A stretch of 64,000 nucleotides of DNA from Incurvaria masculella. Its lineage: Eukaryota; Arthropoda; Insecta; Lepidoptera; Incurvariidae. Shown piece by piece: positions 22,339 to 33,569 of the stretch (position 1 is the first letter of the stretch; the number at the start of each line of letters is the position of its first letter). Made by a program: the position numbers and the translations under genes. Where the stretch lies: positions 948,501-1,012,500 of the forward strand of contig OX335641.1 in NCBI GenBank assembly GCA_946894095.1, in the 5' to 3' direction. Under the pieces are notes generated by a model that was given only the letters and a program-made list of their open reading frames with translations, did no database searches and was not told the DNA's origin.

Positions 22339-22647
22339 CTAGGCGTGATAACTTAGTAGACTACCTAACTCCGAGAGCGTCTGCTCTATCTAGTCCTAGC
22401 ATGCGAACTCCGCCGGTGTCTAGATCTGTAAATGTCTGAAGCGAGTCTAATATTGTCCGTGACTGCTCGTACCGCCTCGCTAGTAACTCATTCAGGTGGC
22501 CAGACGTTTGAATGAATTTGCCCACGGCTCATTACACACGGATAAATATAGGTCCGAAGGCGGGCGAATTCACTTTATGCGGGCGGAGCCTTGAAGCGCG
22601 TGCGCTTGTTAGCAGTCCTTTACTCGTATGATGGGGTTTCAATTTTT
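22339..22647. other. Unrecognised stretch
   Basis: Moderately GC-rich around 22540-22620. No gene recognised. Confidence 0.35.
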
Positions 22648-22932
22648 ATGGTTGCGTACCCAAAGGGTGAAAACGGAACCCTATTACTAAGCCTCCGCTG
22701 TCCGTCCGTCCGTCCGTCTGTCACAGGGCTGTATCTCATGAACCGTAATAGGTAGGCAGCTGAAATGTTCACAGAGTGTTTATTTATTTTGCCGCTATAA
22801 CAACAAATAGGTAAAACAAAAAATAATATAAAATAAAGGGGGTCCAGTACAAAAATCGTGTTTTTTTTTGTGTTTAATCTTGTACGATGATACGGAACCC
22901 TTCGTGTGCGAGACCGAATCGCACTTGGCCGG
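22648..22932 (+). mobile_element. MINE-2-like element, copy 5
   Basis: Left end diverged to ATGGTTGCGTACCC. Short GTCC tract, and the central ACAGGGCTGTATC block present. The terminal hairpin is partly mutated (GTGCGAGACCGAATCGCAC). Confidence 0.88.
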
Positions 22933-23270
22933 TTTTCTTATTTGTTTATTAATATCCATAATCATACACAATACAACATTCACATTTGACTATTTCTAAG
23001 TGGATTCCTACCAATCCGATGGACCGTTTGGCCCGTGGTGAAATGCTTGCAAGAAGTAAACATTTAGTTTTAGTTAAGATGGCGTCTTCTGTATATTACG
23101 TATGAAATAAGTATCTATAAATAAAACTCTCATTTATGAAGGTAATTAAAACTGATTCCAAAATTTAGGTTTTTTATAAGTTAATTTTGCAGGGGGTAAA
23201 AAACTCAAACCAACTGAAAACAATACATTCCTGAACTTACTGTTGACATATCGTTAAAAACCGTTAAAAA
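22933..23270. other. Unrecognised AT-rich stretch
   Basis: Nothing recognised. Ends with a short duplication ACCGTTAAAA at the edge of the next MINE-2-like copy. Confidence 0.4.
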
Positions 23271-23571
23271 CCGGCCAAGTGCGAGTCGGACTCGCACACG
23301 GAGGGTTCCGTACCATCGTACAGCATTAAACACAAAAAATCAGGTGTTTTGTATGGGACCCCCCTTTAATTTTTAATATTCTTTTATTTAATCTATTTGT
23401 TGTTATAGCGGCAAAATAAATCCACACTCTGTGATATTTTCAGCTGCCTACCTATTACGGTTCATTAGATACAGCCCTGTGACAGACGGACGGACGGACG
23501 GACGGACGAACGGACGGACAGCGGAGGCTTAGTAATAGGGTTCCGTTTTCACCCTTCGGGTACAGAACCCT
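23271..23571 (-). mobile_element. MINE-2-like element, copy 6
   Basis: About 300-bp minus-oriented copy with intact hairpin GTGCGAGTCGGACTCGCAC, central block and (GGAC)n tract. The right end is GGTACAGAACCCT. Confidence 0.92.
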
Positions 23572-23579
23572 AAAAAAAG

Positions 23580-23790
23580 GTAAAGTGTGAAAGCAACCAA
23601 TGAACTGAGGCAAGATGCAAGATATGTGACATGCATGTATGCATAATCGACCGTGAAGCAAGGACACATTAATTGAAGAAAGAGCCCAGTAAAAACAACT
23701 ACTTTACGAATATACTGCAAGGCTGGACCTGAACCAGCAAAACATACCATTCGCGGGTATTGCGTCTACCAATTTCGCCACCGGCTGTAT
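23580..23790 (-). mobile_element. Possible SINE with tRNA-Leu-like head
   Basis: On the minus strand, GCCGGTGGCGAAATTGGTAG and, about 45 bp on, GGTTCAGGTCC resemble A and B boxes. The stems do not pair as a tRNA, so it is a pseudogene or SINE head. The extent of the body is a guess. Confidence 0.4.
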
Positions 23791-24097
23791 ACCCATAATT
23801 TGGAATTCTCCTACAGTCCCTCCTCACGTAATGAATGCCTCCTACTAACACAGTGTTTAAGATTGTACCTACATTCACATTCCTTGGAATAAGCGGCGTA
23901 CCTGCTTAGTACGAAAAAGTATATTTACTTAAGATACAAGATAGTTACTACTCAAGACGTAGCCCATTCACATGCAGAGAGGCGTGGCCGCTAAATGCAT
24001 ACTGTCTCACAGAAGAATTTTCCCCTCTCTTTCCTCCCTCAATCATCTAGCGATTTGCGAGTAACACAGGCATTGAAAACATGTGATATTTATTTAA
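23791..24097. other. Unrecognised stretch
   Basis: Nothing recognised. Ends with the TTAA flanking the next element. Confidence 0.4.
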
Positions 24098-24639
24098 GGT
24101 GGCCCAACCCGGCGGGCCTAACTCATTCGCGGGCACGGTACAAAACCGTGCTGTTGCGCTCTCGGACCTTCTCTGTTTCAAAGAATAAGACAGGCTCCGT
24201 GATGAGGAAGATGCAACATGTCCACAAAAAAGACAATGTGCATAGTGTATGTTTTGGTAAGATTTACGAAAACATTAATTTCAAAACGACTTATAGCTAA
24301 AAGTAAACCACGACCGCTATAGTCAAAAATCTAACAAAACCCAAATAGCTCATAAATCTTGATTAAATAAGCCATGTCTGATGACTAATCTTTTTACGAT
24401 GTTCTTACTTTATCATTGCGTAATCCACCTCCAAAGTTATTGTATAAAACGCGCAAAAAATTGAAACTTTCGGACCTTATAATTTAAAAACCAAACACAA
24501 TTTTATAATGCCATTGGTTATCAGACATCTAGTTCGATCAAATAAAGCTATTTTGAGCAAAATTTTGTATCTCTGACAAGAAATATGGGCGTGATCTTCT
24601 TTCCCCTTCTGTATGGGGAGATGAGCGGGATGGGCCACC
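24098..24639 (-). mobile_element. TTAA-flanked MITE, copy 1
   Basis: A 542-bp element bounded by TTAA on both sides (24094-24097, 24640-24643). The 14-bp ends GGTGGCCCAACCCG and GGTGGCCCATCCCG are inverted. TTAA targeting is the hallmark of piggyBac-type transposases. No transposase is present; the internal frames are short. Confidence 0.92.
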
Positions 24640-24973
24640 TTAACGGTGATGTACCAAAGATGAAGGATCTCAATACAGCGTTTAATAAGCTTGTTTTGGT
24701 TAGTAAGGGCCCGTAAGACCATCAACCTGGTGTGTGGTAGATAAATATATCTATAAATAACAAAAGTCTTAAAAACTGTTTAACCACCTACTGCATTTAA
24801 ATTTAATATGTATTAAATATGGCCATTTTCAGATTTCTCATTATTATTTTGCACATCTACGTATTATTTACTAAACAGTCAGGTTTTGCCCAACTTCACT
24901 GATAGTTTACCCCTATTGCTCACCCCTTAGGTAAGTTTGCGTGATTTGATAGATTAGGGACAAACTGTCTAAC
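24640..24973. other. Unrecognised AT-rich stretch
   Basis: Nothing recognised. Confidence 0.4.
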
Positions 24974-25099
24974 GCCCGGTTCCACCACCTCCAGCTACAA
25001 AAATCCCAAAGTTATCTTTCGGTTACATCATACAAATATGCAATGTAGCCGAAAGTTAACTATCGGATTTCAGGTATCTGGAGGTGGTGGAAACAGGGG
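24974..25099. mobile_element. Short MITE with TTCCACCACCTCCAG ends
   Basis: The arms GGTTCCACCACCTCCAG...AAAGTTATCTTTCGG and their complement (GGAGGTGGTGGAAAC at the right) pair over about 45 bp each way. Total length is about 126 bp. Confidence 0.75.
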
Positions 25100-25144
25100 T
25101 AAATCAGGTAAGCGCTTCTCAAGTAAAATATAAGCGAATAGACA

Positions 25145-25154
25145 TAGAGAGAGC

Positions 25155-25181
<27 letters not shown>
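25145..25181. repeat. (GA)n microsatellite
   Basis: Nearly pure AG dinucleotide run with one C interruption. Confidence 0.9.
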
Positions 25182-25186
<5 letters not shown>

Positions 25187-25670
25187 GATAGAGAAAATTA
25201 GAGACTTTGCATTTATTTCGTCAAATAGCATACTACATAGTACTTACTGGAATGTAAAATTTCGTCTCTATGCAGTGCCATCAAATTATTATGCTTGGGT
25301 GGTCAGTTAGCAGCATGGGTTTAATTTAGTATGTGTTTGCAGCAAATGTTTCTATCATGAAGACATATTCGAATAGCTAACATTTGACGGCAAAGGCACG
25401 CTAATAAGCCGACAAATTTATCTCCACGGAGCTGGTATCCGCCGTGATACGACTTCCACATCTACTTAGCTCTCAATTTTAGTGTTCACAAGCTTCGAGT
25501 ATAATGATTTTAAGGCGCTGGAATTCTGAACTATGCGAATAATTGGGTTGTGAGCCGGAAATTGATTTATGGTTTCAGTGTTGACATTTTCATATTTCAA
25601 TAGATGTAAATACTCCTGTGAATCGTAAGTGCCGTTATTTTATGTTACTGAAGATATATGAGTAAAACAC
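25182..25670. other. Unrecognised stretch
   Basis: Nothing recognised. Confidence 0.4.
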
Positions 25671-25770
25671 CGCATTTCCGAAAATGCCATGCCAGGACCC
25701 TCCCTTTATGAGCACAGCTACAGGGAATTAGAGGGAAAACGCGGGTAGTTTTTTTATTGCCGCTTTGTAA
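25671..25770 (-). mobile_element. Diverged SINE fragment
   Basis: AATGCCATGCCAGGACCCTC and GAGCACAGCTACAGGGAATT match the SINE body on the minus strand. Both ends are decayed. Confidence 0.6.
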
Positions 25771-26409
25771 TTTTTTTAAAGTTATAGCGATATGTGGGAA
25801 AACGCTTTTGTAAAAGTTTGTACAGATCTTTTATATAAGTATGTCTTTAATTCGATATATCTACCGCTCTTTTTATAGATTTTACAGATTAATTTAAAAT
25901 ATGTTGGGCTCCAACGAACGGATTTGACCCTCAATATCGTAACACAGTAAATTCTTACACCGAGTCGCCATTAAAAATGCACACTTCGATTGGATCAATA
26001 ATGTCCCCGCTTTGCATAACTCGATGTAAACGGCGATTTAATGGAACTCTTAACGGCCGCCGCCATTATGCATACGGCTTTCCTATTGTATGTAAACCCC
26101 GTTGTCAACTCGCGCGCAGTTTATGACGGCGTGCACCATCTCGGAGGACGTATAAAGATGACGCGTGTGACGCTTGCTGATACCTCGTGTTACTTTTGCC
26201 GATGTTTATGTGGGAAGTCGAGGCGGAGCGTTGCATTCGTTGATGTGTGAAAACGCTACCAAAAAAACTACATAACTTTAGAAGCGAAGCTTCTTTGCGA
26301 GCGTTCTTTCGGATGGGACTCTTCGGATGGCGCAACAGAAGTTTGCGAACGTTAGTTCCCAAGTTCCACATTAAGGGGGCCGAGTGCCACCCAATTTTGG
26401 ACACAAAAT
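25771..26409. other. Unrecognised stretch, GC-balanced in the middle
   Basis: About 26040-26370 is markedly less AT-rich and has overlapping open frames on both strands (61-99 codons). None shows a domain or splice context, so it is left uncalled. Confidence 0.35.
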
Positions 26410-26497
26410 CAATTTCAACGTCAACGTATGATTAAACACGTCACTTATTATGGACAGTAAGGAAAAGAGCTGAGTCAACTCCATGCGGTTCACAAAA
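26410..26497 (-). repeat. Dispersed repeat shared with 1150-1235
   Basis: Complement reads GAACCGCATGGAGTTGACTC and then CTGTCCATAATAAGTGACGT, colinear with 1150-1235. Confidence 0.6.
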
Positions 26498-26671
26498 CAT
26501 AACTTCTGTCATACAAAATGTATTGAAATTTAGTTTTTTTAATTAGAAATATGATCGACAAACAATCAGTGGGTCGCCTTTTGTTTACAAGAAAAAAAGG
26601 TTATTTGTGCGGGATTTTACGTCCATTCACCTCACAATCTACAAATGCAAAGGTCACAATGCTTTCTTTAA

Positions 26672-27213
26672 GGTGGCCCATCCCGCTCATCTCCCCATAC
26701 AAAAGGGGAAAGAAGATCACGCCCATATTTCTTGTCAGAGATCCAAAATTTTGCTCAAAATAGCTTTATTTGATCGAACTAAATGTCTGATGACCATTGG
26801 CATTGTAACATTGTGTTTGGTTACTAAGTTATAAGGTCCGAAACTTCGAATTTTTCGCGCGTTTAATACAATAACTTTGGAGGTGGATTACGCAATGATA
26901 AAGTAAGAACATCGTAAAAAGATTAGTCATCAGACATAGCTTATTTAATCAAGATTTATAATCTATCTGGTTTTTGTGAGATTTTTGACTACAGCGGACG
27001 TGGTTTACTTTTAGCTATAAGTCGTTTTGAAATTTATATTTTCGTAAATCTTACGAAATCATACACTATGCACATTGTCTTTTTTGTGAACATGTTGCAT
27101 CTTCCTCATCACGGAGCCTGTCTTATTCTTTGAAACAGAGAAGGTCCCAGAGCGCAACAGCACGGTTTTGTAACGAGCCCGCGAATGAGTTAGGCCCGCC
27201 CGGTTGGGCCACC
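26672..27213 (+). mobile_element. TTAA-flanked MITE, copy 2
   Basis: Exactly 542 bp, the same length as the copy at 24098 but in the opposite orientation. TTAA flanks at 26668-26671 and 27214-27217. Ends GGTGGCCCATCCCG and complement of GGTGGCCCAACCGG. Confidence 0.92.
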
Positions 27214-28277
27214 TTAACAAAAACTAGAAAAATCATAAATATGTTACAAAAAAAAATCACATTCCATGCGCGCGGACCCTATGTACTGATAACTATTGTC
27301 TAATTGGGTAGGTATTTCCGTCCCTCTCCACCTCGCCGTAGTGATCCTTGAGTTGACGTCTCACTCCCACACATTGTTCGTCTTGCAAGCACTACCGTGC
27401 ACCAGCTAGCAAGCAAAGCGCGCTCATACTAGGTATGTGGGCAAGAAACCGTTTTATACTTTACTTGACTGAGTTTGAGTTTCATTAAAACTTTTTGTAA
27501 TACTTGCTTAGTACGATAAAATATATATATTTTGTTTGATTCTGTTTTTTCTGATTTAGTGCCAACTCCAATGGATACACGCACATAGATGTGTTACATT
27601 TATATAATCATAATTATTATTAGCCATATAATTGTTTTTATGATCACTTAAATATTAGATAGTAACCTGGTATTACAACCGATATCAAATATGATTTGGC
27701 GGCAATTTAGAAATTATAATTTTCAAAATATAACTTTTTTTAATGAAGTTGTGGCGAATATAGGTACTACGCCGTGTAAATGAGCGTCTCGCTAAAGAAT
27801 ATGGTAGTTTCGCGTAGAGTTGTACAGCAGGTGACAGAATTGGTAGACACCAAAGATTATGTCGTAGACACAATTAATTATACACGAACCCATCCGTCGA
27901 TCCGACAAAACCCAGTTAGTATTTCTAATCGAATACCATAAATGATCACCGCTTCCTTGTACGTGCGCCTGGTGCATTCTCACGGACGTCCGACTATCCC
28001 TTTCTTGCTGCAGCGATGCGCGCCGCGAGCGAGCGAGAGATCCTTGCATTAAGGATGTGCCGTAGCCACTGTCAATCATGTATTCTTGGTGCCTCCAAGA
28101 AGATAATCGAAACTTCCGCTTGTGTCTTCTAGGCGATTCTAGGAGTCATTGACTCTGCCGGGGTCGTCGGTGGGCGATTTTTAGTGACTATGGTTTCTGG
28201 CAGAAATCCAATAACTACTCATATGCTAGCGTATGAAAGAACAGATTTCATTAGTTATCGATGACCGAAAAATTTGT
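27214..28277. other. Unrecognised stretch
   Basis: About 1 kb with no supported gene. About 27940-28080 is relatively GC-rich; its minus-strand 95-codon frame has no recognisable domain. Confidence 0.35.
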
Positions 28278-28472
28278 TTTGCTAGACATGAATGTCTAGG
28301 CTAATATTACACAGATCTGCTGCCATGGTATTCGCTCAACATTTACCTTTCCAAAAGGAATCAGGTCACAGAATAACTAATAGTGTCATGCCATATATCA
28401 CTTATAAGCGCGGCTACTTTAAACTGGATTGAAAACACGGGAAATTATTCGGTGCCGCGTCGACATTTTTTG
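28278..28472 (-). mobile_element. Diverged SINE copy
   Basis: Landmarks GGCTAATATTACAC, GTGTCATGCCATATATCAC and GGCGCGGCTACTTTAAACTG-like sequence follow the SINE order, with many substitutions. Head absent. Confidence 0.55.
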
Positions 28473-29058
28473 CTATAACTGACTCCAGCGGTCAGCAAAC
28501 AAACGATAATGGCAATCTCCGGAAGCATTGAGTTTGCGTTAGGGTTCATTGTTGCATGCACGAGAAAATCGAGTGCGACGAAGCGAAATTTAGGTTTTTG
28601 ACCTGTAAAGTCTTCTTTTTAAAGTGAATTAATATATGTTTCACGGTTGTTCACTAGATAAATTTGTGAACTTTTTTTTGCCACAGAAAATCAAATTGTC
28701 TAAATCAATTATAGTTTCCAAGCACCGGCTTAAAAACCTAGTAAAACTTGTAAATAGGTGTTTACAAACATATTTTTTTTTAAAGAACATAAGCAACTTA
28801 TTAAAACAGTTTTACGGTCATACACTAGATAATAGTCTAATCTTTGATATTTCGACTTTTTTTACCGGTGTTTATGCTTAACTGACGCTGAGATAAGATA
28901 AAAATAAACCCAAAATGTTGGAGGTTAGCGTTATATGGAGCCTTAAATGTCAATATCGCATAGCACAAATAGGACAGCTACTATTTTACAAGGGTTGCTA
29001 ACCATGGACAGACCCGAATTCTCAACGAAAATATCTGTTATTAATGAAGTCGAACATA
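28473..29058. other. Unrecognised AT-rich stretch
   Basis: An 81-codon frame at 28636-28881 is lysine- and leucine-rich with no recognised domain; probably chance. Confidence 0.35.
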
Positions 29059-29085
29059 GAACCTCCTTCTTTTGTGAAGTCGGTT
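29059..29085 (-). repeat. Fragment of the ACCGACTTC block
   Basis: Complement reads AACCGACTTCACAAAAGAAG then GAGGTTC, the left end of the 43302 and 63179 elements. Confidence 0.5.
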
Positions 29086-29448
29086 GAAAATATGGATAAC
29101 CTGGGATTCGACCCATCTGTCTTCGACACCTTTTCGTAACACGGAACCCTGGGAAAGCTGCGCAATAATGCCACCGCCGCCATCTGGCGAATAAACATTG
29201 CGTAAGTTATCCGTCATCATCACGGCGAGGTGAGAGCTGAGTGGCGCAGTGGTCACAAATAGATTTACTGCTGTCTGTGGCTAGCCCGACCTCACGGACC
29301 TTGGACGCTCGGACGGGACGCGGTTCTGGCGGGAGATATCACGCATGCGCTCGAGCGCTCGGATATGTTGGGTTTTTCCACGGAATATTATAACTATATT
29401 ATAACTATAGTATAAATAAAATTAATTTATTGTTAATAGAGAGTAATC
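29086..29448. other. Unrecognised stretch
   Basis: GC-rich patch at 29280-29370 and short tandem ACTATATTATA just after. No gene recognised. Confidence 0.35.
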
Positions 29449-29666
29449 ATGCGGCTTAGTGGTGCAGGGACTTGCCTCGCATGCCAGATGTCTGGGTGCT
29501 GCTCCATCGGTCTGGATCCATGTAAAACTGTAGGTCTCCTTCCTCTACTAGGTGGTAGAGTTAAGCCCACCCGGGTTGACCGGTTGGTACCATCGCATTG
29601 GATGAAAAATGGTCCAAACAGCAATGAAAAATTGTCGATGTTTTCCATCCAATTCAATGTAGCCGC
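29449..29666 (+). mobile_element. SINE copy, second head subfamily, 3' truncated
   Basis: The head has GGCTTAGTGGTGCAGGGAC and CTCGCATGCCAGATGTCTGG. The B box is degraded. The body carries GGTAGAGTTAAGCCCACCCG and TGGTACCATCGCATTGGATG, and ends at CAATGTAGCCGC. Confidence 0.8.
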
Positions 29667-29829
29667 AACTCTACGCGAGACTACAATATTATTTGGCAAG
29701 ACTCTATGCGCGGTGTACATTTACACACAAAAGTGTGTGTTTTTGGATAAAATGTATTCCTCCATTTTATCCAAAAATCTTGAAAAAAATATTATGGCAC
29801 GATACCATGTTGCGCGGCGAAAACACCCA

Positions 29830-29996
29830 TGAACGTTAGAACTTTCAAAAGGGCTGCGAAAACACTTATTGAAGGAACCCAGGTTGTATTTTAGGGGAAA
29901 TACTTCGGCAGGGAGCGCTTTCCACAGATTACTGAACCTGTAATTGAAGGATTTACGGAATGGGTAGGTTCGAATTGAGGGCCTGGTACTAGCCAA
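29830..29996 (-). mobile_element. LINE reverse transcriptase C-terminal fragment
   Basis: A minus-strand frame contains YRFSNLWKALPAEVFPLKYN and then LGSFNK. This is the LWxxLPxxVFPxxYNLxxFK motif at the C-terminus of Jockey/CR1-type LINE polyproteins. Same clade as the relic at 60990-61845 (NELPSEVFPPNYDL). Truncated at both ends. Confidence 0.75.
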
Positions 29997-30741
29997 ATCG
30001 CAAAGTTAGACGAGGCACCCCAAGTTAACTAACTAAGTCTGACGATTATAAGTGTCATTCTTACAATATATGATTCCTTATATTATATGATTATTTTCGT
30101 TAATGTATGTTTCCTTTTTCTATACAAAATACATTGCGGAAACGGTGTCCATTTCCGAACTTTTTTGACTAAATGTAGAAATCTAAAAGCAAATGGATTT
30201 TTTTGTTTATGCATATATGCTGTTTTTGCTTATATCTAGAAATCGAATTACTTTCAGATTTCTAATGAGAAAAATCAACTTTTTTATTTTTATTATTATT
30301 TAAATAAATGATGGAATAAAAAAATATTAACAATCCATTATCAGTCTGGAGTTCTATTTGGATTTGCTGAAGCGTTTCACTACATATTATTACATTTGTT
30401 AAAAAGTGCATTTGTATGGCGCGAGTAGTTGGCTAGTCCTAGCGCCTTAAAGGAATGTCGACAGCGAATGCGCGCTGTAGTAGAAAGAGGACGGAGGGAT
30501 GGCCTTTCGCAACCCCGTCGAATAGACGATAAAGTCCTTATATCTCTTCAGATTTTGAGGGTCTTAAAAATCTGGGAGACTTCGAGGACGTTGACGGGAT
30601 GCAAGTTATGACGCTTTATCGAGGGCCAAATTGATTATAAAATTTTCTGCTTATAAAAATCATGTATTTTTCTTCAAACGCTAGTATAGTTTGTTTTTAA
30701 TATGTTACACAGCACGAAACAATGACTTACTGAAAGCATCC
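29997..30741. other. Unrecognised stretch
   Basis: AT-rich, with one GC-balanced patch at 30420-30600. No gene recognised. Confidence 0.35.
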
Positions 30742-30744
30742 TAA

Positions 30745-31314
30745 GGCTGAGATCTGGAACTTACTCCAACTGGAACTATAACTAACCAAAAGTTAACTAG
30801 TGTCAAATGTGACATTTCGGTCCTTAAAATGTGTCATTTCATTTCATTTCATTTCATTTATTTATTCAACTTCTGGTAGTATAACTACACTAAGTCATGT
30901 CACAATTTGATTGATCCGCGGATTCGATCAACCAGTGAAGAAGAACCCGCAAAGAAACTTCACTGGTCTATAAATTATGTTTTTTTTTTCTTCTTTTTTT
31001 TTCGTCCACATAAATGATATAACACAATTATGATTTCATACCTAAATGCTACTGCCAAACTTACATTGGTAGAACGGTCTCAAGCAAAGAACTAAGAACT
31101 ACGAGGAAACAACAACCCACAATGTGAAAAGTCTTAATTAATAAATAAATTACTTAACTTAATAACCTAATCATTATACATATTGAGTATATATTTCGGG
31201 TGTAAACGCCTTCGTCAACTTAACAGCTATGTCTTCATTCAATACGTCAAAGTGACGTGTTGAAGTAGTACTGTTCGTTAGTTTTAATTTCAGTTACGAC
31301 TACCTTTCTCTGCC
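30745..31314. mobile_element. Diverged 168-bp MITE, copy 4, split by a LINE fragment
   Basis: The left half 30745-30833 (GGCTGAGATCTGGAAC...AAATGTGACAT) and right half about 31241-31314 (GTCAAAGTGACGTG...TCTCTGCC) are the two arms of the MITE at 3084. They are separated by about 405 bp. TAA flanks both outer ends (30742-30744, 31315-31317), supporting a 3-bp TWA-type duplication. Confidence 0.7.
30834..31240 (-). mobile_element. LINE 3' UTR fragment inside the MITE
   Basis: On the minus strand it ends GTTGAATAAATAAATGAAAT followed by an ATGAA-type tail, seen on the plus strand as (ATTTC)n at 30834-30860. The sequence GAAGTTTCTTTGCGGGTTCT upstream is UTR-like. No coding part remains. Confidence 0.6.
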
Positions 31315-31317
31315 TAA

Positions 31318-31684
31318 GACTCAAGACGTGGAATTAAATAGCCACTTCTCAGAAAACTCATCATCCCGGACTTCCAGAATCAATTTGAGAAGCACTTCCT
31401 GAAAAATGTGTATCATATGCATTAGCTCTGATTTACACGTCCGCAGTGGCACTAATGCAACACAGAATGGCCCATTCACACGGCGGCTTTCATAATACTG
31501 GGCGAATTTATCTTTTCTATGACGATTTTTAAGTTCTCAGTCGGTTCTCAGCGGGTGCCTGATGCTAGATTATCAACGCTTTCATCCCGATAGCCGGCTT
31601 CGGTAGCTATCTATATTATTTACTTATCAGGTCAGTCTTGAGGTTAAGATGACTTATTTACCGTTAAAAAACTTAGTTACTATC
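31318..31684. other. Unrecognised stretch
   Basis: Nothing recognised. Confidence 0.4.
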
Positions 31685-32091
31685 GAGCGGCTCGTAGCCT
31701 AGTGGTGCGGGAACTGGCCTAGCGTACCAGAGGCCCGGGGTCAATACCAACTTGCACCACTGTCTTTCTCTTTAAGAGTTCGATAAGTGCATTTCGTCAC
31801 GAATGCGAGCTGCTCCATGGTTCGGAATCCATTTAAAACTGTAGGTCACCTTCCCCTACTAGGTGGTAGGGTTTAAGCCCGCCCGGGTGGGTACCATCGC
31901 ATTGTATGAAAAGATGGTCGAAGCGGCAATGAAAAATTGTCCGTGTTTTCCATCCAGTTCAATGTAGCCCCTCATAAAGGGAAGGTCCTGGCATGGCACC
32001 TAATTCCTTCGGGAATGTGGTGTATTGGGCTAATATCATAACGGTAGTTGTGTGGTATTAGCCATCCATGTCAGGTCGCATAAAAAAAAAA
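31685..32091 (+). mobile_element. tRNA-headed SINE, full-length copy
   Basis: A 407-bp copy from GAGCGGCTCGTAGCCTAG to an A10 tail after CATGTCAGGTCGCAT. A box TAGCCTAGTGG and B box GGGGTCAATACC (slightly degraded). Forms an inverted pair with 32688-33095. Confidence 0.92.
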
Positions 32092-32687
32092 CGACGATTG
32101 GAATTATTATAAAAAATCGCTGGTTTTTATTGATCTCAGGGAATTGAGGACTTTTTCGATAGTTCATGTAGAATAAATGAGTTTGGTATCACTACATTTG
32201 TATTTATGTATTTCTCTAACTACTGGATTCGTAAAGAAAATGTTTGCACATTGATGCGATAGTAAATTATCTATTCCAAATTTTGTAGTTGTAGAAGCAT
32301 TGTTAAAGTAAATACCATGGCTCATGCTGGCCCGTGCCACCGCCCGTGCCTTGGGATGGCGCGATATTTTTTGTTTTGTTTTTTGTTTCCTTGTCTTTTG
32401 ACATTTGGTGCTGTGCGTACACATGGTTCGCACATGCGCATATAGCTAAATCTCTTTCCAGTCTTGGAATGCATTGTTCCAATGTGTTTTCTTTGTTTTT
32501 ATCAAACAACTGTGTTGGTGGCGCGCAGACAAGCGGCGAATTACTTTATATCTCCGTGCTCTTCTAAAAGACGTGTGAAAGGTTTTTTTGATACCAAATC
32601 TTATAAAATAATTAAGATCTTAATTCCCACGATGGACTACTTTAATATAGAATGCTTATTAAGACAATTAACGAACTGAATTTGATC
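32092..32687. other. Spacer between inverted SINEs
   Basis: About 600 bp. A GC-balanced segment (32310-32560) has open frames on both strands with no recognised domain. Confidence 0.35.
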
Positions 32688-33095
32688 TTTTTTTTAAGCG
32701 ACCTGACATGGATGGCTAATACTACACAACTACCGTTATGATATTAGCTCATTACACCATATTCCCGAAGGAATTAGGTGCCATGCCAGGACCTTCCCTT
32801 TATGAGTACGGCTACATTGAACTGGATGTAAAACACGGACAACTTTTCATTGCCGCTTCGACCATCTTTCATCCAATGCGATGGTAACAACCCGGGCGGG
32901 CTTAAACCCTACCACCTAGTAGGGGAAGGGGACCTACAGTTTTACATGGATTCCGAACCATGGAGCAGCTCGCATTCGTGACGAAATGCACTTATCGAAC
33001 TCGGAAAAAGAAAGACAGTGGTGCATGTCGGAATTGAACCCAGACCTCTGGTACGCTGGGCCAGTCCCCGCGCCACTAGGCTACGAGCCGCTCGA
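32688..33095 (-). mobile_element. tRNA-headed SINE, full-length copy
   Basis: A 408-bp minus-strand copy. The T tract at 32688 is the tail, and the head ends at 33095 (complement GAGCGGCTCGTAGCCTAG). The B box GGGTTCAATTCC is the best preserved in the window. Confidence 0.93.
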
Positions 33096-33221
33096 TGAAC
33101 TTATTGCGTTGACACACGGTTTGGAATAGCACAGATTCGGTGGATTAGGTTAAAAAAACGAATTGGATGACATAAGTAAGCCACAGGGAACCGTTCGACT
33201 GAATATTTGATTCATCAAAAT

Positions 33222-33569
33222 CTGAGCTCTAGTCCCAGTTGTCACATAAATTGGCGTTAACGGAACTTCGAAGTTACGTAAAAACGTCAAACTCTATACA
33301 CGTTTTTATTAGATATTCTGTGGTTTTACTTCTTCAAGCTGTCAAAGTCAAACTCGGACTTGTATAAAAACGTGGAGTCGGCGTAAACGGAAACGTCGAC
33401 GTATTTACGGCAGCGGTAAGTAAACTGTCAAATCAAACTCGGACTTGCAAATGTTAGTCGCTTAAAGCCCACTGCGCGCGCTCTTAAATTTCTCCATACA
33501 GTTAAAAAAACCACTCGATGGGTTTGCCGTAAACGCCAATTTAGGTGACAGCTTGGACTAGGGTCTCTG
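33222..33569. mobile_element. CAGAG-ended MITE, copy 3
   Basis: A 348-bp copy, inverted relative to copy 1, with ends CTGAGCTCTAGTCCCAG and TAGGGTCTCTG. It contains the AACTTCGAAGTTACG palindrome and CACTGCGCGCGCTC block. No target duplication seen. Confidence 0.8.

Noticed and set aside
23724..23786. tRNA-Leu gene on the minus strand
   Set aside because: A- and B-box-like motifs are present, but the acceptor, anticodon and T stems do not pair; kept only as a possible SINE head.
24098..24300. Peptide-like frame ending in MRKMQHVHKKDNVHSV
   Set aside because: The same peptide recurs at each copy of the TTAA-flanked MITE in varying frames; it is repeat sequence, not a gene.
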